Shown here in pieces: positions 46,438-56,578 of a stretch of 64,000 nucleotides of DNA. The position numbers were made by a program, and so were the translations under genes. Numbering within the stretch: position 1 is the first letter of the stretch; every line of letters begins with the position of its first letter. The notes beneath the pieces were generated by a model that saw nothing but the letters and a program-made list of their open reading frames with translations, ran no database searches and was not told where the DNA came from. The DNA is from Flammeovirga aprica JL-4 (GTDB taxonomy: Bacteria > Bacteroidota > Bacteroidia > Cytophagales > Flammeovirgaceae), in NCBI RefSeq assembly GCF_012844305.1, contig NZ_JABANE010000016.1:1-64000 (forward strand), given 5' to 3'.

Positions 46438-48162
46438 TTAATTTAATTGATTGGTTACTTTTTGAGGTATGTTAAGAACGTCTACCAGAATAAATCCATC
46501 TAAGCAATTGTTGAATTTAGGATCAGTATTAAAACCGATGATTTTGCCATTCAATTTGATATACTGACGGATCAAAACCGGTACTTTGTATTTTTTAGAA
46601 TCAATTTCCATTAATAATTTGTCCAGTTCATTGATGTTGAAATATTCTTTGTTCGTCAATTCATCAATGAACTCTTGCACATTGGAAGTGATTTTATATT
46701 TCTTTCTAGGTTTGATCAGATGTGAAAGTTCGTGATCATATAAGAACTTGTGTGAGTAATAAATGATCGCATCTTTTGATGCATCAGAATAGTCGTTGCT
46801 TATACTTACAGAACCGAACATGTATCTGTAATGAGGATTTCTTTTCAAGTAAATATTGATGCCTTTCCAGAGAAAGAATAATGGGAAGGCATCTTTTTGC
46901 TTCTCTTTGATGACAAATGACCTTCCAAGTTCAATACCTTGCTTTAAAATAGAAGTAAACTCTTTTTTAAACTTGAAAAGGGTATTGGTATAAAATCCTT
47001 TTTTACCAACAAATTCCATGATCTCATCTCCTTTACCGATTCTGTAAGACCCAATCACACGGCTTTCCTCCTTATCCCAAATAAATAAATGCTGGTAATA
47101 TTCATCAAAACGGTCCAAATCAATAGAGTGGTTTGTCCCCTCTCCTACGTCTCTAAACGTTTTTTCTCGGAGTCTTCCAATTTCAAGAAGTAGATAAGGA
47201 ATTTCTTCAGAAGGACAGATATATACATCATATTGTTTCTGACTGAAAAGAAGTGAAGAAGGCGAAAGATCATTGATTTCACTTTCTAAAACCTCTTTCG
47301 GAATAGGCTGGAATAAGGGTTCAGCTTCTGTTTTTATCTTTTTATTGGGCTTCAGGAATTTTTGAGATTTCAATCCTTCCCCTAATAAGTATGTTTTATT
47401 TCTTAAATATGAACTTACTTCCTCAATTGTTTCGTACTGCTGATAATCCTTCGGTTGAATGGGCTGACCGATTCTAATTTTCACCTTGTTCCCTTTCTTA
47501 TTTAAGAATTCCTTCGGGATCTGCATAGTTCTCAACGAAGGATGCACTTTTCCTAGCAGGTGGAACATCCAGCTGTTTACACCATGAAAGTAAACAGGAA
47601 GTACAGATATATTTGCATTTTGAATTAAGCGAATAGACGATTTTGTCCAAGGTCTATCTTCAATTCTTTTATTACTGTTATAATAGGTAGAAACTTCACC
47701 AGCTGGAAAAAGGCCAATAGAATTACCTTCTTCCAAGGTTTTCATCACTTTAGAGGTAGCATTGAGCTGTTTTTTATGGAATGGATCGACACTGATAAAT
47801 AAATCTTGGAAGGGTTTCATGACTTCCAGAAAGTGGTTGGCAGTGACTTTGAAATCCGGTCGAACCTTATTCATCATCAAGAGTAATAACACACCATCAA
47901 GCAATCCATAAGGGTGATTGGATATACTTATAAACGCACCTTCTTTAGGGATTTTAGCAAGGTCTTCATCACTGACTTCAAAGGAGATATTGAGCATATC
48001 CAATGATTTCTCAATCAATTCAATTCCTTCAAAACGAGAGAGTTCAGTATACATCTCATTGATGGCAGAAAGCCCTAAGGTTTTCATGATTAACTCAGTT
48101 ACTAATTTGTTAGTACCAAGTTCTTTCATCATTGTTTCAGTTGGTATTATTTCAGCTTGCAT
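46438..48162 (-). CDS. olsF: Bifunctional acyltransferase, OlsF-like (PlsC plus GNAT)
   Basis: A 574-residue fusion. The N-terminal half is a PlsC/hemolysin-type O-acyltransferase with HPYGLLDG (His83, Asp89), FPAGEVS and LPVYFHGVNS-like motifs. The C-terminal half (about 300-520) is a GNAT-fold N-acyltransferase of the OlsB type with EIGRLREKTFRDVGEG and ELGRSFVIKEKQKDAF. This two-domain order is that of OlsF, which makes ornithine lipids from ornithine and acyl donors in Flavobacterium and Serratia. The amino acid acylated here could be ornithine, glycine or another. It is a single gene, followed by a terminator. Confidence 0.78.
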   Translation of the reverse strand: MQAEIIPTETMMKELGTNKLVTELIMKTLGLSAINEMYTELSRFEGIELIEKSLDMLNISFEVSDEDLAKIPKEGAFISISNHPYGLLDGVLLLLMMNKVRPDFKVTANHFLEVMKPFQDLFISVDPFHKKQLNATSKVMKTLEEGNSIGLFPAGEVSTYYNSNKRIEDRPWTKSSIRLIQNANISVLPVYFHGVNSWMFHLLGKVHPSLRTMQIPKEFLNKKGNKVKIRIGQPIQPKDYQQYETIEEVSSYLRNKTYLLGEGLKSQKFLKPNKKIKTEAEPLFQPIPKEVLESEINDLSPSSLLFSQKQYDVYICPSEEIPYLLLEIGRLREKTFRDVGEGTNHSIDLDRFDEYYQHLFIWDKEESRVIGSYRIGKGDEIMEFVGKKGFYTNTLFKFKKEFTSILKQGIELGRSFVIKEKQKDAFPLFFLWKGINIYLKRNPHYRYMFGSVSISNDYSDASKDAIIYYSHKFLYDHELSHLIKPRKKYKITSNVQEFIDELTNKEYFNINELDKLLMEIDSKKYKVPVLIRQYIKLNGKIIGFNTDPKFNNCLDGFILVDVLNIPQKVTNQLN

Positions 48163-48758
48163 AACTTTTTTTTCTTTTCCAAAAGGTAGTAACCTCGTTT
48201 TATCTGAAGGTTATTTAAAACTTAATTCTACTTTGTTTTTAGATGAATTAGACGTTACGTTGTCATGTTAGGGTAATAAATCAATTTAGTTTGATATTAA
48301 TCAAATAGTCGTTTTTTTTGGTTCAATTTTTAATCACTTTAAAATCTAAAAATCAGTAAGTTATAGAAATAAGAGCTTCTAATATTCAAGAAATGAGATG
48401 ATCTTATTTTGAATAAAAGTACAGTGATGAGGTGTTGTCAATATTTGATTATGCAAATGAATGATTTTATGTAAAGAAGTAAAACTGAAAATAATACTCA
48501 GTGTTATCAGTTATTGTTTACTCTCCTCTTTATGTAAGTTTCAACTCTTTCAAAATGAGGTGCATTATATTGTAAATATTGTTTTTTACACATTTGTATT
48601 CCCAAATAAAATACATTTGAAATATCAAATACATAAAGGGGTTGCTTCCGGAATAAAATTTTGAAACAGCGATGAATTCTCAAAAAAGTCAAATAATATT
48701 TTGAGAAATTACAGATTACTGATACTTTAAAGTGATCATATAAAACACCAATAAACAC
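48163..48758. other. Non-coding gap of about 600 bases
   Basis: Divergent promoter region between the olsF-like gene and a flavin reductase-like gene. Two overlapping reading frames here (48461-48664 plus, 48507-48758 minus) have no protein-like composition and are not supported. I saw no RNA gene or repeat. Confidence 0.4.
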
Positions 48759-49607
48759 ATGAAAACATTTACACCCTCAGACGTTACTACAGCACAAATG
48801 CATGGTTACCTTTTGAATGCCATTGCACCACGTCCCATTGCTTTTGTAAGTACAGTTGATGATGAAGGCAATGTTAATTTAAGCCCTTACAGCTGTTTTA
48901 ATTTCTTTGGAGCCAATCCTCCTATTTTAGTTTTTTCACCCACAAGAAGAGTCAGAGACAATACAATCAAGCACACTTTAGAAAATATTTTGCAGACCAA
49001 AGAGTGTGTGGTCAACATTGTACCCTACACAATTGTTGAACAGATGTCGCTTTCAAGCACTGAATATGATAAAGGTGTCAATGAATTTATAAAGTCGGGC
49101 CTGACCGAAGTTCCCTCTATAGATGTACAACCACCAAGAGTGATGGAATCTCCTGTTCAATTTGAGTGCAAGCTACAACAGGTCATAGAAATGGGACAAG
49201 AAGGCGGTGCAGGTAATTTAGTTATATGCGAAGTGATCAGAATACATGCCGATGAAAATATATTGAACGAGAACGGAATGATAGAAGGGACTAAACTAGA
49301 CCTGATGGGAAGAATGGGAGGAAACTATTATGTAAGAGCTTCCGGTGATGCTTTGATGAGTATTGAGAAGCCAGTTCGCAAAAAAGGAATCGGTATAGAT
49401 CAATTGCCTTTACATATTGTAGAAAGTGAAGTATTGACCGGTAATCAGCTAGGTAAGTTGGCCAATATAGAAGCTATTCCTACTGAAGAAGCATTGAATC
49501 ATATTGATGTACCGATGATGGATTCTAGAGAAGATAACCATAGGCTGGCAGGGCAGTTGCTGGATAAAGGTATGGTGGAGGAAGCTTGGAAGGTTCTTTT
49601 GAGCTAG
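48759..49607 (+). CDS. Flavin reductase-like FMN-binding split-barrel protein
   Basis: A 282-residue protein of the flavin reductase-like split-barrel family. The early NAIAPRPIAFVSTVDDEGNVN and NLSPYSCFNFFGANPP stretches are the FMN-binding signature (SPY/SF and FGANPP). The partner strand is FECKLQQVIEMGQEGGAGN. A C-terminal extension after about residue 200 has no known fold. It may reduce flavin or act on an organic substrate; no oxygenase partner is next to it. It lies alone between terminators. Confidence 0.8.
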   Translation: MKTFTPSDVTTAQMHGYLLNAIAPRPIAFVSTVDDEGNVNLSPYSCFNFFGANPPILVFSPTRRVRDNTIKHTLENILQTKECVVNIVPYTIVEQMSLSSTEYDKGVNEFIKSGLTEVPSIDVQPPRVMESPVQFECKLQQVIEMGQEGGAGNLVICEVIRIHADENILNENGMIEGTKLDLMGRMGGNYYVRASGDALMSIEKPVRKKGIGIDQLPLHIVESEVLTGNQLGKLANIEAIPTEEALNHIDVPMMDSREDNHRLAGQLLDKGMVEEAWKVLLS

Positions 49608-49631
49608 TTTGTCTTTGTCGACATTTGAATG

Positions 49632-49676
49632 AAAAATCCCCTCTTACAGCATAGAAACCGTAAGAGGGGATTTTTC
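49632..49676. terminator. Bidirectional terminator between convergent genes
   Basis: AAATCCCCTCTTAC and GTAAGAGGGGATTT form a 14-bp stem. TTTTTCA follows on both strands, serving the flavin reductase-like gene and the ComA-like gene. Confidence 0.9.
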
Positions 49677-49692
49677 ATTATAAAATTTTAGC

Positions 49693-50538
49693 TTACTTCC
49701 AGCCTTCGTTCAAGAAGTCGTGGAAAGTATCGCCTCTTAAACCTAAACGGATAGTTTCTAAAGGAATAACTTCTTTAGGAGCGATGTTACCAAGGTTCAC
49801 GTTAGTACCGATCAACTTGATAAACCAAACTTGCTGTGCTTTTTGAGGAGCTTCCCAGATGATATTTTCGTAAGGTATTTGAGTTAAGATTTCTTCAACC
49901 AAACCAGATCTCACTTCACCTGAAGAACGGAACAAACCAACGTTTCCACCTTCACGAGCTTCACCAATTACTTTCCAAGCACCAGCGTCTAATTCAGCAC
50001 GCATTAATTCGATCCATTTGTATGGAGGAATAATTTTCTCAGCGTCTTTTGACCCCACTTCAGAAAGTACTGTTGCTCTTTGAGATAACTTATTGATATA
50101 CTCACATTTCACATCGTGGGCCATATCCATAGATCCATCAGATACTTCGGCAAAGTCCAAGCCGAACTTGTCCATTACTCTTAAGTAGTCTTCGAATTGA
50201 TTTCTGATTACAAAAGCTTCAAATAAAGTACCTCCTAAGTAAACGTTGATACCCGCTTCTTTATAAAGGTTGATCTTATCTTGAAGCTGAGGAGTTACAT
50301 AAGAAGTAGCCCATCCTAACTTTACTATATCAATGTAATCTCCTGATGTTGACAAGACGTCTTCCACTTCACGTAAAGACATACCTTTATCCATTGCCAT
50401 CGTTAAACCTTTGTTTCTTGGTTTAGCACTTCTTTCAGGAAGATTATTTAAAACGTAATTCATCATCGGACGATTTGAAATAAAAAAAATCGACTTATCG
50501 TGTCGATACATTTTTAATTGCTTACTAAGTATATTCAA
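49693..50538 (-). CDS. Phosphosulfolactate synthase (ComA-like)
   Basis: A 281-residue cytoplasmic enzyme of the ComA family, which adds sulfite to phosphoenolpyruvate to make phosphosulfolactate. It shows the barrel motifs KPRNKGLTMAMDKGMS, VKLGWATSYV, NVYLGGTLFEAF, FAEVSDGSM, IGEARE and IIWEAP-K in order. In methanogens the product leads to coenzyme M. Bacteroidota lack that route, so a role in sulfonate metabolism, for example toward sulfonolipid headgroups, is inference. The family usually begins with MNY; Met26 (50463) could be the true start. No downstream ComB or ComC gene is nearby. Confidence 0.8.
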   Translation of the reverse strand: MNILSKQLKMYRHDKSIFFISNRPMMNYVLNNLPERSAKPRNKGLTMAMDKGMSLREVEDVLSTSGDYIDIVKLGWATSYVTPQLQDKINLYKEAGINVYLGGTLFEAFVIRNQFEDYLRVMDKFGLDFAEVSDGSMDMAHDVKCEYINKLSQRATVLSEVGSKDAEKIIPPYKWIELMRAELDAGAWKVIGEAREGGNVGLFRSSGEVRSGLVEEILTQIPYENIIWEAPQKAQQVWFIKLIGTNVNLGNIAPKEVIPLETIRLGLRGDTFHDFLNEGWK

Positions 50539-50712
50539 ACATTATACACAATAAGACGAGGCGCAATTTCGTAAAACTGAACCGCTTATAGCGTATATTT
50601 TTGTTAAAAAAATGAAATATTAATGCTAATTACCATTTATGAGGAAATAGGTAACAAAATGCCCCAAAAAAAGGGGCAAAATTCAATTTTTATAGATAAA
50701 AACCTTCAAAAA

Positions 50713-52107
50713 TTACTTCTTTCTGAAGCTCAAAATTGCCGATTCTAGAATTTTCTTAACAGTGTTATTAGGAATAAAATCAACTAATTCAGTATGAGCA
50801 TCATAGTTTAGTCTTAATGCAATTTCGATATGTTTGTAAGCATCTTTTAGTTTTCCCGACAGCATATAATAACCTGCAAGCCTATAATGAATAGAGTGAT
50901 TTTCGTCTAAATGCTCTAATGCCTTCTTTAAAACGACAATCGCTTCCTCCGTTTCATTTTCATTATAATAGACCATAGACCATTCTATCCAAGCTTCTGA
51001 TCTGTTAGGGTTGATCCTGCAAGCTTCTTCAAAAGCTTCAAGGCCAGAATGTAAATTTCCTAAAGCAGTTTCGGCCAATGCCAATGAAAACCAATACTCA
51101 TCATAAAACTTATTCAGCTTTACAGCTTTCGTTAAATAATGGGTGGCCTCAAGGTAATTACCTAGCAGTCGGTGGTTTTCTCCAGTTCCAAACCATGCTT
51201 CATCATAGTTCTCATCTGTTTCAATTGCTTTTTTGAAATAGCGGATACCTACATTGTAGTCTTTCATTAACTCCGCTGAAGCTCCCAAATGACAATAAAG
51301 TTCTGCCGAAGGTTCTTCTGAATGCTGTAAAGTTTCTAAGTAAGCCCTAAATGCTTCAGCATACTTTTTAAGGTTCATATAGCAATGCCCTGTCTGCATA
51401 TGCGCACTCTCAAAAGTATCATCAATCAGAATAGCATAATCAAAAGCTTTCAAAGCATTGTCATACGCTTTGATCTGACTGTAATAGATACCTAAATTAT
51501 ACCATGCGTCAATATTGTAAGGGTCATTATCTACGAAGTGCTGAAGGAACTTTTGAAGCTCTTCGGTTTGTTGCAGATGTACACAACAGTCCACTAGCTC
51601 ATAAATTGTGTTTTCATGAGACATATCGCTTTCAATAGATTTTTTGAAGGCTTCAATGGCTTTCTCAAATTCATTGATAGACTGAAGTGTGATACCGATG
51701 TTGTAATAAATATCTGCAGGGTTTTCTGCGTAAGGCAAGGCAGTCTCAAAGCTATTGATTGCTTTATCTACCTCTCCCACTATAGAATGCAGAGATCCTT
51801 TATGAAATAAGACATTGAAGTCTGTAGGTGCAATTTGTTCCGCTTCATTAATAGCGGCAAAGGCATTAGTATAATCGCCAGAAAAGGCCAGTATTCTAGC
51901 TTGAAGCACTTTTATTGTACTTGTAAAAGGGTAAACACTATTGGCTACCTCGCATGCTTTAAGTGCTTTATTAATATTGAAATTAACGAAATAGTGTTCA
52001 ATGATTTCTTCAAAGGTACTTAGGTCAAAAAATTCTACTCTTCCCTCCTTTTCCATCAACTCAAATTTTTCTAAAGCACTCTGTATGTTATTTTGACTAT
52101 CGGGCAT
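50713..52107 (-). CDS. Tetratricopeptide-repeat protein
   Basis: A 464-residue cytoplasmic protein made almost entirely of TPR units (about ten to eleven of 34 residues), for example DIYYNIGITLQSINEFEKAI and AWYNLGIYYSQIKAYDNAL. There is no signal peptide or catalytic domain. TPR solenoids bind partner proteins; which one is not visible. Such TPR proteins are frequent in Bacteroidota and often lie near envelope or gliding genes. The gene lies 126 bases downstream of the epimerase-like gene in the same direction and 174 bases upstream of the ComA-like start codon. Confidence 0.85.
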   Translation of the reverse strand: MPDSQNNIQSALEKFELMEKEGRVEFFDLSTFEEIIEHYFVNFNINKALKACEVANSVYPFTSTIKVLQARILAFSGDYTNAFAAINEAEQIAPTDFNVLFHKGSLHSIVGEVDKAINSFETALPYAENPADIYYNIGITLQSINEFEKAIEAFKKSIESDMSHENTIYELVDCCVHLQQTEELQKFLQHFVDNDPYNIDAWYNLGIYYSQIKAYDNALKAFDYAILIDDTFESAHMQTGHCYMNLKKYAEAFRAYLETLQHSEEPSAELYCHLGASAELMKDYNVGIRYFKKAIETDENYDEAWFGTGENHRLLGNYLEATHYLTKAVKLNKFYDEYWFSLALAETALGNLHSGLEAFEEACRINPNRSEAWIEWSMVYYNENETEEAIVVLKKALEHLDENHSIHYRLAGYYMLSGKLKDAYKHIEIALRLNYDAHTELVDFIPNNTVKKILESAILSFRKK

Positions 52108-52233
52108 CTTGAAGTTTTTAAATAGAAAGTTCTATACAATATCGTAATAAATATAATGCAAAGTTGTTAATAGACTTCTATTTGTGTGAATGTATTTAAG
52201 GCGATTATTGAGGTAATAGAGGTAGGTATACTT

Positions 52234-53211
52234 CTATTGGTTTGAATTAATCCAAACCATTGTTTCTTCCAAAGAATGGAAATTAATGTTCAATTCCTCA
52301 ACTGCTTTTGCATTTTGGTATTGATAAGTAGAAAACAATGTATTGATAAGATCTTTTGTGAGAGCATTTTGTTTACTGCTGAAAATAGAGAGTGCCTTTT
52401 TGATGTAATACAGTACCATAACTGTAGAACGTGAAATACTCTTTACTGGTGGATTTACATTCAGCTGTTTACTGATAATGGTGAGTGCATCCTTGAAAGG
52501 CAGATTGGATGCATTCAAGATGTAGCGTTCACCTGTGATTGGAAGGTTCAACACGTTCACTACACTTTGAGATACGTCTCTGACGTCTACTGAAGAAAAA
52601 AGCCCGCTAGGGTAATACTTAACGCCTTTTTGAATATAATTTAAAATAGACAGACTACTTCTTTTGAAATCTCCCACTCCAAAAATGACAGAAGGGTTTA
52701 AAATCACCATATCCAGACCTTCTCTGAAACCTCTCCAAACTTCCTGTTCAGCATTGTATTTTGAGATAGCATACTGTGACATGCCTTTCTCTCCAGTCCA
52801 TTTAGAATCCTCGTTGATTTTATCACCAAATTCAGGAATACCCAGTGCGGCAATAGAACTGATAAATACAAACTTCTTGATATTGGATTGTAAGGCGATA
52901 TTGACAAGATTGGCAGTGCCTTCCACATTCACAGCACGCAACTCTTCTCTTGAAGTATTAAAAGAAACAATGGAGGCAGCATGTACGATATATTCTACAT
53001 CTTGCAACACATCAGAAAGCTGACTAGGGTCCAAGAGGTGAACATCCACCCACTCTATTTGATCACTTTCGTTTTGAAGAAAAGATTTATCATTTTGAAT
53101 GCCATTCATAGCTACAATTTGAGCACCTTCTTTTATCAGTGCCTGAATGATATATCCTCCTACAAAGCCGGTTCCTCCGGTTACAAAAACTTTTTTCCCT
53201 AGTAGTGACAA
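52234..53211 (-). CDS. NAD-dependent epimerase/dehydratase family protein
   Basis: A 325-residue extended SDR. The dinucleotide-binding motif is VTGGTGFVGGYI near the N-terminus. The catalytic Tyr-Lys is in YAISKYNAE, and the active-site Ser region is FISSIAALG. It resembles dihydroflavonol-reductase-like or nucleotide-sugar epimerases; substrate is open. It lies 17 bases after the CpsB-like phosphatase gene and may belong to the same minus-strand transcript as the polysaccharide export genes. Confidence 0.85.
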   Translation of the reverse strand: MSLLGKKVFVTGGTGFVGGYIIQALIKEGAQIVAMNGIQNDKSFLQNESDQIEWVDVHLLDPSQLSDVLQDVEYIVHAASIVSFNTSREELRAVNVEGTANLVNIALQSNIKKFVFISSIAALGIPEFGDKINEDSKWTGEKGMSQYAISKYNAEQEVWRGFREGLDMVILNPSVIFGVGDFKRSSLSILNYIQKGVKYYPSGLFSSVDVRDVSQSVVNVLNLPITGERYILNASNLPFKDALTIISKQLNVNPPVKSISRSTVMVLYYIKKALSIFSSKQNALTKDLINTLFSTYQYQNAKAVEELNINFHSLEETMVWINSNQ

Positions 53212-53228
53212 ACTCTTATATGTTTCTT

Positions 53229-53999
53229 TTAAAAAGTTGCAATTTGATTGTTTTTAAGGTTCAAACCTAATGATTTATAATAATAAGATGAATTCAAAAC
53301 CTTTTTTAACCCTTCAACATGTTTTGGTTTATGAGAATCACTTCCTATAAAATCAACCAAGTTATCGTCAATCAATCTTTCAGCAATTGCTTTTGATCTT
53401 TTAGAATAATAACCCAGTAAAGATAAAGCGTTTACCTGAAGCAAAGCACCTATACTTTTCCACCTTTTTATTTCCTCATAATCATCAAAAACATAGTTAT
53501 ACCTTTCAGGGTGAGCAATGATGGGCTGATACCCTTGAGAGATAGCCATGAATATTGCTTCATCTATAAATAAACAAGGATTGATAAATGATGTTTCGAT
53601 TAATAAGTAATTTTTTCCGAAAGTCAGGAAAGGTTTTTTATTTCTTAAGTTCAACAGGAAGCCATCGTCAAGATAATATTCAGCAGCGGCATCAATAGTA
53701 ATATCAATACCTTCTTTAGCTACTTCTTCCCTTACCAAGGTGAGTTTCTCATTGATACCCTCAGGCGTATTTTTATAAAAGTCGCTCATGATATGTGGCG
53801 TAGCGACTAAGTGTTTGTAACCAAGTTGATGCAGTCCTTTTATAATTTGCATGGATTCTTCCATATTAGAAGCTCCATCGTCTATTCCAGGTAAAAAATG
53901 GGCATGCATGTCCATGGTTATTTCTGGTCCTTGAGGAGATGTAAAAACCTCCTTAGCTTCTTTTTTATCTTTAGAAAAAAGACGAGACAACCAACCCAT
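53229..53999 (-). CDS. CpsB/CapC-type PHP tyrosine phosphatase
   Basis: A 256-residue PHP-fold phosphotyrosine phosphatase that acts on BY-kinases such as Wzc. Metal ligands are visible in DMHAHFLPGIDDGASN, VATPHIMSDF, IIAHPERYNY and FIGSDSHKPKH. An N-terminal basic stretch (about 1-20) could touch the membrane. It lies downstream of the Wzc-like kinase gene in the same direction (88-base gap), so it is probably its dephosphorylating partner in controlling polysaccharide export. The downstream epimerase-like gene is only 17 bases away. Confidence 0.9.
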   Translation of the reverse strand: MGWLSRLFSKDKKEAKEVFTSPQGPEITMDMHAHFLPGIDDGASNMEESMQIIKGLHQLGYKHLVATPHIMSDFYKNTPEGINEKLTLVREEVAKEGIDITIDAAAEYYLDDGFLLNLRNKKPFLTFGKNYLLIETSFINPCLFIDEAIFMAISQGYQPIIAHPERYNYVFDDYEEIKRWKSIGALLQVNALSLLGYYSKRSKAIAERLIDDNLVDFIGSDSHKPKHVEGLKKVLNSSYYYKSLGLNLKNNQIATF

Positions 54000-54087
54000 A
54001 ATAAATACTTTTATTTCAATTGAATAATTACAAACTTACTAATACAACTACTGATTTTGAGTATTATTTCGTTTGTCTTAAGAAATA

Positions 54088-56556
54088 TTATTTTTTCTTT
54101 CTGTTGAAGATTCTTTTCCAGAATGGTTGTGTTTGCTTGTCAAAATAAGCGGCATCACCTGGGTTTAAATCAGACTCATACCCATAAGTATAACCATATC
54201 CAAATCCGCCAGCATTATATGACATTGCTCCATAACCATAACCGTATCCGCCATAACTTCTTCTATCAGGAACAGAATTAAGAATGATGGAGATATTTTT
54301 AAATTTCCCAGATTTATAGAGGTTATCCGCATTGTCAATAAATGACACTTTAGAGTAATCAGCTCTAATTACATATATAGGATTAGTGACGTGTTGCATG
54401 ATAATCATACCGTCTGTTACAAGACCAATTGGAGGGGAATCAAGTACGATAACATCAAAATCTTTCTTCAAGTTCTCAAGGAAAATAGAAAAGTTCTTTG
54501 ACATTACTAGTTCCGATGGGTTTGGAGGTATAGGTCCTGCACTGATGTATTTTAAGTTGTCAATATCTGTATCTTGCAAACACTCTTCTATAGTAGATTG
54601 CCCAATCAGGATTGAAGATGAACCTTTATAATTATTACCGCCAAAAGCAAGATGTACTTTTGGTTTACGAAGGTCAAGATCCACCATGACTACTTTCTGT
54701 TCCGACATTCCAATAATACCGGCAAGGTTAGAACCAATAAATGTTTTGCCTTCACCACTAATGGTTGACGTTACAGAAATAACTTTTTTCTCATCTTTAT
54801 TTTCAATATCTGAAATCATGAAATTCAAATTGGTACGCACAGACCTGAAAGCCTCACTCATTGTAGACTTAGGATCATTAGATACAACCAATTTAGAAAC
54901 AGGCATTTCTTCTTTGTTATATTCTGGAATTAAGCCTAGAATAGGCATATTCGTTCTTCTTTCAAGGTGCTTCAGTCCGCTGATTTTATCCATTCTGATG
55001 TATACAATCAAAATAAGAATCACAGAAAGAAATACACCTACAGCGACACCAATACCATAAGCGATCATAATTTTTGGAGTAATTGGTGTTTTACTCGCAT
55101 TAGGTGAATTGATGACAGCAGAACTTTCTATTGTACTAGCTTGTGCCATACTCACTTCAATCATCTTATTGGTGAGAAGGTCAAATATATTGGTATAAAT
55201 AGCGACTCTTTTCTCAATTTTTTTGAAGTCAGGATCACCGCCAATATTCTGATAGAAAACATGTCTTAGTTTGCCAATTTCCCTTTGAAGCTCATCAATA
55301 TTTTCACCTAAAAACTGTTCGGCAAACTTGATTGATTCAGCTACCTCATAACGTAACTTCTTATAAAGTTCCAGTTTAGCATTGCTTGCCACAGTCTTCT
55401 CTGTATAAGCATTTTTCATTCGATTGGCTTGTGCCTCTAACTTTGCTAACTCGCTTAAACTAGAAGAAATATTACCATCTGTAAGAATAGTAGCATACGC
55501 TTGTATGTAAACAATACTACTGTCTGCTTCCAGAAAATGTCTTAATTTTTGATACTTTTTACGCTCACCTTTCAGTTCATTCAAGGACTTTTCAAGCTCT
55601 TGAATATTACTGACAATAGGACCAGCATCCATATATGAAGACAAGTCTTTATTATAACTGATCTCTCTTAGTTTCTTTTCCTGCTGTGATAATGAGTCTT
55701 TTGTAAGGTCTGCTTGAGTGTACAGGTAGTCTAAAGCTCTTTCATAAACGAGGGCTTTCCCTTCTCTTGAAAGTTGACTATCAGCAAGGTTGATAGCATG
55801 AAGTATTGCTATTGCTTTTTCTCTATTACCAGCTGTAAAGGAGATTTGAATAGTATTGGCTTTTGGATTAAAAACCTGAACACTAATGTTTTGACGCAGG
55901 AAACTTACTAGCGAAGACCTAGAATTGACTACAAACGAGTAAGTATTATTTAAGGAAGATTTTGATTTTAAATCGATGATAATATCAGCTCCTTCAAAGA
56001 AAAGAGGCTTTCCTGTAAATCCTTCTACTACACTTTTTCCTTTGTTATAAGTCAGTTTATAACTCTTACTGTCTTCTGAAAAGTTCAATAAGATAGGAGT
56101 GTTCTGTAATGAAGGAAGTTTATTAGAAGGAAAGGAAATAGTAAATGGTATACTTTCTCCAAACAACTCAGAATCTCTAACATCACCTACAGAATAATAG
56201 CTCAACCTTAAATCAATCAGAGAGTCAAGTATTCTATTATAAGTGACACCTGAAGTGATCAATGCCATTTCACTCTCCAGTTTGCCATCATTCAGAGAGT
56301 TGTTCATGATTCCGAACTTCTCAGCAAACTCTTGAGAGGAAGAAGTCAGTTTTATCTGATTTAATGTTGTGGCTTCATAAATACGTGGAGACCAGCGTAT
56401 ATACAAGAAAGCACACACTGTTGTCAGTGAGATCAATAAAAGGGCCCAGATGATATTCTTCTTGATTACATATTCCAGTTTATCAAGATCAATACTATCT
56501 GCTATATTTCCATCTTCTCTGTCGAAGTCGTCAAATTCTTTATCAAAATCAGTCAT
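54088..56556 (-). CDS. Wzc-like polysaccharide copolymerase and tyrosine kinase
   Basis: An 822-residue inner-membrane BY-kinase. A Wzz-type chain-length domain with two membrane helices (about 38-56 and 495-515) and a long coiled-coil periplasmic part (about 280-440) precede the kinase. The kinase has Walker A STISGEGKTFIGSN near 598, Walker A' VVMVDLDLRKPKVH and Walker B VIVLDSPPIGLVTDG. The C-terminus holds a tyrosine/glycine-rich tail (about 775-800), with repeated GYGYGYG, the autophosphorylation site. It lies 22 bases after the Wza-like gene and precedes the CpsB-like phosphatase gene. Confidence 0.93.
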   Translation of the reverse strand: MTDFDKEFDDFDREDGNIADSIDLDKLEYVIKKNIIWALLLISLTTVCAFLYIRWSPRIYEATTLNQIKLTSSSQEFAEKFGIMNNSLNDGKLESEMALITSGVTYNRILDSLIDLRLSYYSVGDVRDSELFGESIPFTISFPSNKLPSLQNTPILLNFSEDSKSYKLTYNKGKSVVEGFTGKPLFFEGADIIIDLKSKSSLNNTYSFVVNSRSSLVSFLRQNISVQVFNPKANTIQISFTAGNREKAIAILHAINLADSQLSREGKALVYERALDYLYTQADLTKDSLSQQEKKLREISYNKDLSSYMDAGPIVSNIQELEKSLNELKGERKKYQKLRHFLEADSSIVYIQAYATILTDGNISSSLSELAKLEAQANRMKNAYTEKTVASNAKLELYKKLRYEVAESIKFAEQFLGENIDELQREIGKLRHVFYQNIGGDPDFKKIEKRVAIYTNIFDLLTNKMIEVSMAQASTIESSAVINSPNASKTPITPKIMIAYGIGVAVGVFLSVILILIVYIRMDKISGLKHLERRTNMPILGLIPEYNKEEMPVSKLVVSNDPKSTMSEAFRSVRTNLNFMISDIENKDEKKVISVTSTISGEGKTFIGSNLAGIIGMSEQKVVMVDLDLRKPKVHLAFGGNNYKGSSSILIGQSTIEECLQDTDIDNLKYISAGPIPPNPSELVMSKNFSIFLENLKKDFDVIVLDSPPIGLVTDGMIIMQHVTNPIYVIRADYSKVSFIDNADNLYKSGKFKNISIILNSVPDRRSYGGYGYGYGAMSYNAGGFGYGYTYGYESDLNPGDAAYFDKQTQPFWKRIFNRKKK

Positions 56557-56578
56557 TGAAAGACTTTTTATTTAATGA

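Noticed and set aside
48461-48758. Overlapping ORFs on both strands in the gap before the flavin reductase-like gene
   Set aside because: Composition is not protein-like and the frames oppose each other with no ribosome-binding site or terminator.
48700-48758. FMN riboswitch before the flavin reductase-like gene
   Set aside because: No conserved riboswitch sequence blocks were seen.
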